The translations under genes and the position numbers were made by a program. From Methanosarcina sp. (lineage in GTDB: Archaea > Halobacteriota > Methanosarcinia > Methanosarcinales > Methanosarcinaceae): 7,556 bases of DNA. Shown one piece after another: positions 7,032 through 7,556 of the stretch (position 1 is its first letter; every line of letters begins with the position of its first letter). The notes beneath the pieces were generated by a model. The model made no database searches and was not told the origin of the DNA. It saw only the letters and a program-made list of their open reading frames with translations. The stretch is taken from NCBI GenBank assembly GCA_003157235.1, contig PMJC01000136.1:1-7556 (forward strand). The letters run 5' to 3'.

Positions 7032-7214
7032 CTAATAGCTACTAAATGTAACTGCATTTTGTTTCTCGCTTATAAATGATGAAGAAGGGAATTGTAGGTT
7101 AGCTTCTATTATTTGATTATGTATTCCCAAAATGCTCTGAATGAAGTCTCCAAATGGTTTTCCATACTTCTGTGAGTCTACAGTAGACATTTCTCCCAAT
7201 GGAAACTTAATCAT
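7032..7214 (-). CDS. Small hypothetical protein or gene fragment
   Basis: A 60-codon frame begins with ATG at 7212-7214 and ends with TAG. The peptide starts MIKFPLGEMSTVDSQKYGKP and continues FGDFIQSILGIHNQIIEANL, with mixed composition and no low-complexity runs. Its G+C is visibly higher than the flanking DNA, which favours past or present coding. No signal peptide, membrane segment or known motif is visible; the middle part (about 20-42) could form an amphipathic helix. There is no clear Shine-Dalgarno sequence before the first ATG; the second Met (residue 9) is preceded by TTGGGAGAA, a weak site very close to it. It may be a true small protein or the 5' end of a truncated gene. I do not recognise the family. 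Confidence 0.4.
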   Translation of the reverse strand: MIKFPLGEMSTVDSQKYGKPFGDFIQSILGIHNQIIEANLQFPSSSFISEKQNAVTFSSY

Positions 7215-7328
7215 GAAAATATCAAAGATTTAATTCTGTAATACGCAATTTTAAGTAAAGAAATTCTTAAAAAAAGCAAATTTACGAAGTTATTAGGATG
7301 TATTTTACAAAACAGGATCAGATCAATC

Positions 7329-7343
7329 AAGTACACTGTACTT
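7329..7343. repeat. Perfect 15-bp palindrome, operator-like
   Basis: AAGTACA and TGTACTT are exact reverse complements around a single C. The one-base centre rules out a useful hairpin loop of that size and suggests a binding site for a dimeric regulator. It lies about 60 bp before a TATA-like box at 7401-7410, a plausible distance for a regulatory site. Confidence 0.45.
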
Positions 7344-7400
7344 AGAAATCTCCAAAAACAAAGAACCATTCAGAAATCAGTTTAGAAGTTATATTTCCTA

Positions 7401-7410
7401 TTTATATATA
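7401..7410 (+). promoter_or_regulatory. Candidate archaeal TATA box near the right edge
   Basis: TTTATATATA is a close match to the archaeal TATA consensus and stands in less uniformly TA-rich surroundings than the others here. Plus-strand transcription would begin near 7430-7437. No plus-strand reading frame starts before the window ends, so the target gene would be beyond the edge or be a non-coding RNA. The box is symmetrical enough to work on the other strand, towards the small minus-strand frame 7032-7214, but the distance of about 190 bp makes that less likely. Confidence 0.33.
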
Positions 7411-7556
7411 CATTCGGAGATACAACTACTTGTGTAAAACTATCAAGATATTTATTCAAACTTACTAGTTCCAACAAGTAAATTATTAATTCAAAGCTGC
7501 TCAAAATTGGGGTCTAGTATGAGTGGCTGATGTAGATACTATTTGGTAAAGGGGGG

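Larger units (their letters stand above)
6354..7556. other. AT-rich downstream region with remnants and small structures
   Basis: About 1.2 kb follow the operon without a recognisable full gene. Three minus-strand stretches read like coding sequence and have more G+C than their surroundings: 6453-6560, 6791-6943 and 7032-7214. Between them lie a hairpin (6647-6672), TATA-like boxes (TTTATATA at 6691-6698, ATTTATAT at 6741-6748, TTTATATATA at 7401-7410), a hairpin plus T run (6855-6886), an ATTT-rich simple stretch around 7007-7025 and a perfect palindrome (7329-7343). I see no start of a plus-strand gene before the window ends. Confidence 0.6.

Noticed and set aside
471..7425. Ten-base word GGAGATACAA at 471-480 and again at 7416-7425, on both sides of the operon
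   Set aside because: The match does not extend beyond ten bases, so it is not evidence for terminal repeats of a mobile element.
1..7556. CRISPR array, tRNA, rRNA or intact insertion sequence
   Set aside because: No regularly spaced repeats, tRNA-like cloverleaf, rRNA sequence or transposase with terminal repeats was seen.

Overview
The window looks like chromosomal DNA from a methanogenic archaeon, most likely Methanosarcina or a close relative. This is inferred from archaeal-type GlmU-like proteins (nucleotidyltransferase plus left-handed beta-helix), an archaeal-style phosphohexomutase, archaeal TATA-like elements, strong GGAGG-type ribosome binding sites, and moderate-GC genes set in long, very AT-rich spacers. 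No database search was possible, so the genus is a judgement.

Layout: (1) 1-684 is AT-rich DNA with no convincing intact gene; it holds small hairpins, TATA-like stretches, possible decayed reading frames and the presumed promoter of the operon. (2) 685-6353 holds four co-directional plus-strand genes: a GlmU-like protein (gene A), glmS, glmM, and a second GlmU-like protein (gene D). Gaps are 22 bp, 80 bp and a 4-bp ATGA overlap, so they are probably one transcription unit. (3) 6354-7556 is AT-rich again. It has a weak terminator-like element after the operon, several inverted repeats, TATA-like boxes and three short coding-like islands on the minus strand, which may be gene remnants.

Together the four genes encode the complete route from fructose-6-phosphate to UDP-N-acetylglucosamine: GlmS makes glucosamine-6-P, GlmM converts it to glucosamine-1-P, and GlmU acetylates and uridylylates it. 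The product would feed cell-surface polysaccharide and protein glycosylation.

The most interesting point is that the operon has two full-length GlmU-like proteins, one at each end. Gene D keeps the acetyltransferase residues expected for the archaeal enzyme (His314, Tyr317, Asn337, with Lys343 and Lys346 nearby). At the aligned sites gene A has Ser319, Gln322 and an acidic EEK stretch, while its nucleotidyltransferase residues are intact. Gene A is therefore probably a nucleotidyltransferase with a non-catalytic or repurposed beta-helix domain. I found no CRISPR array, tRNA, rRNA, intact insertion sequence or obvious new defence system.
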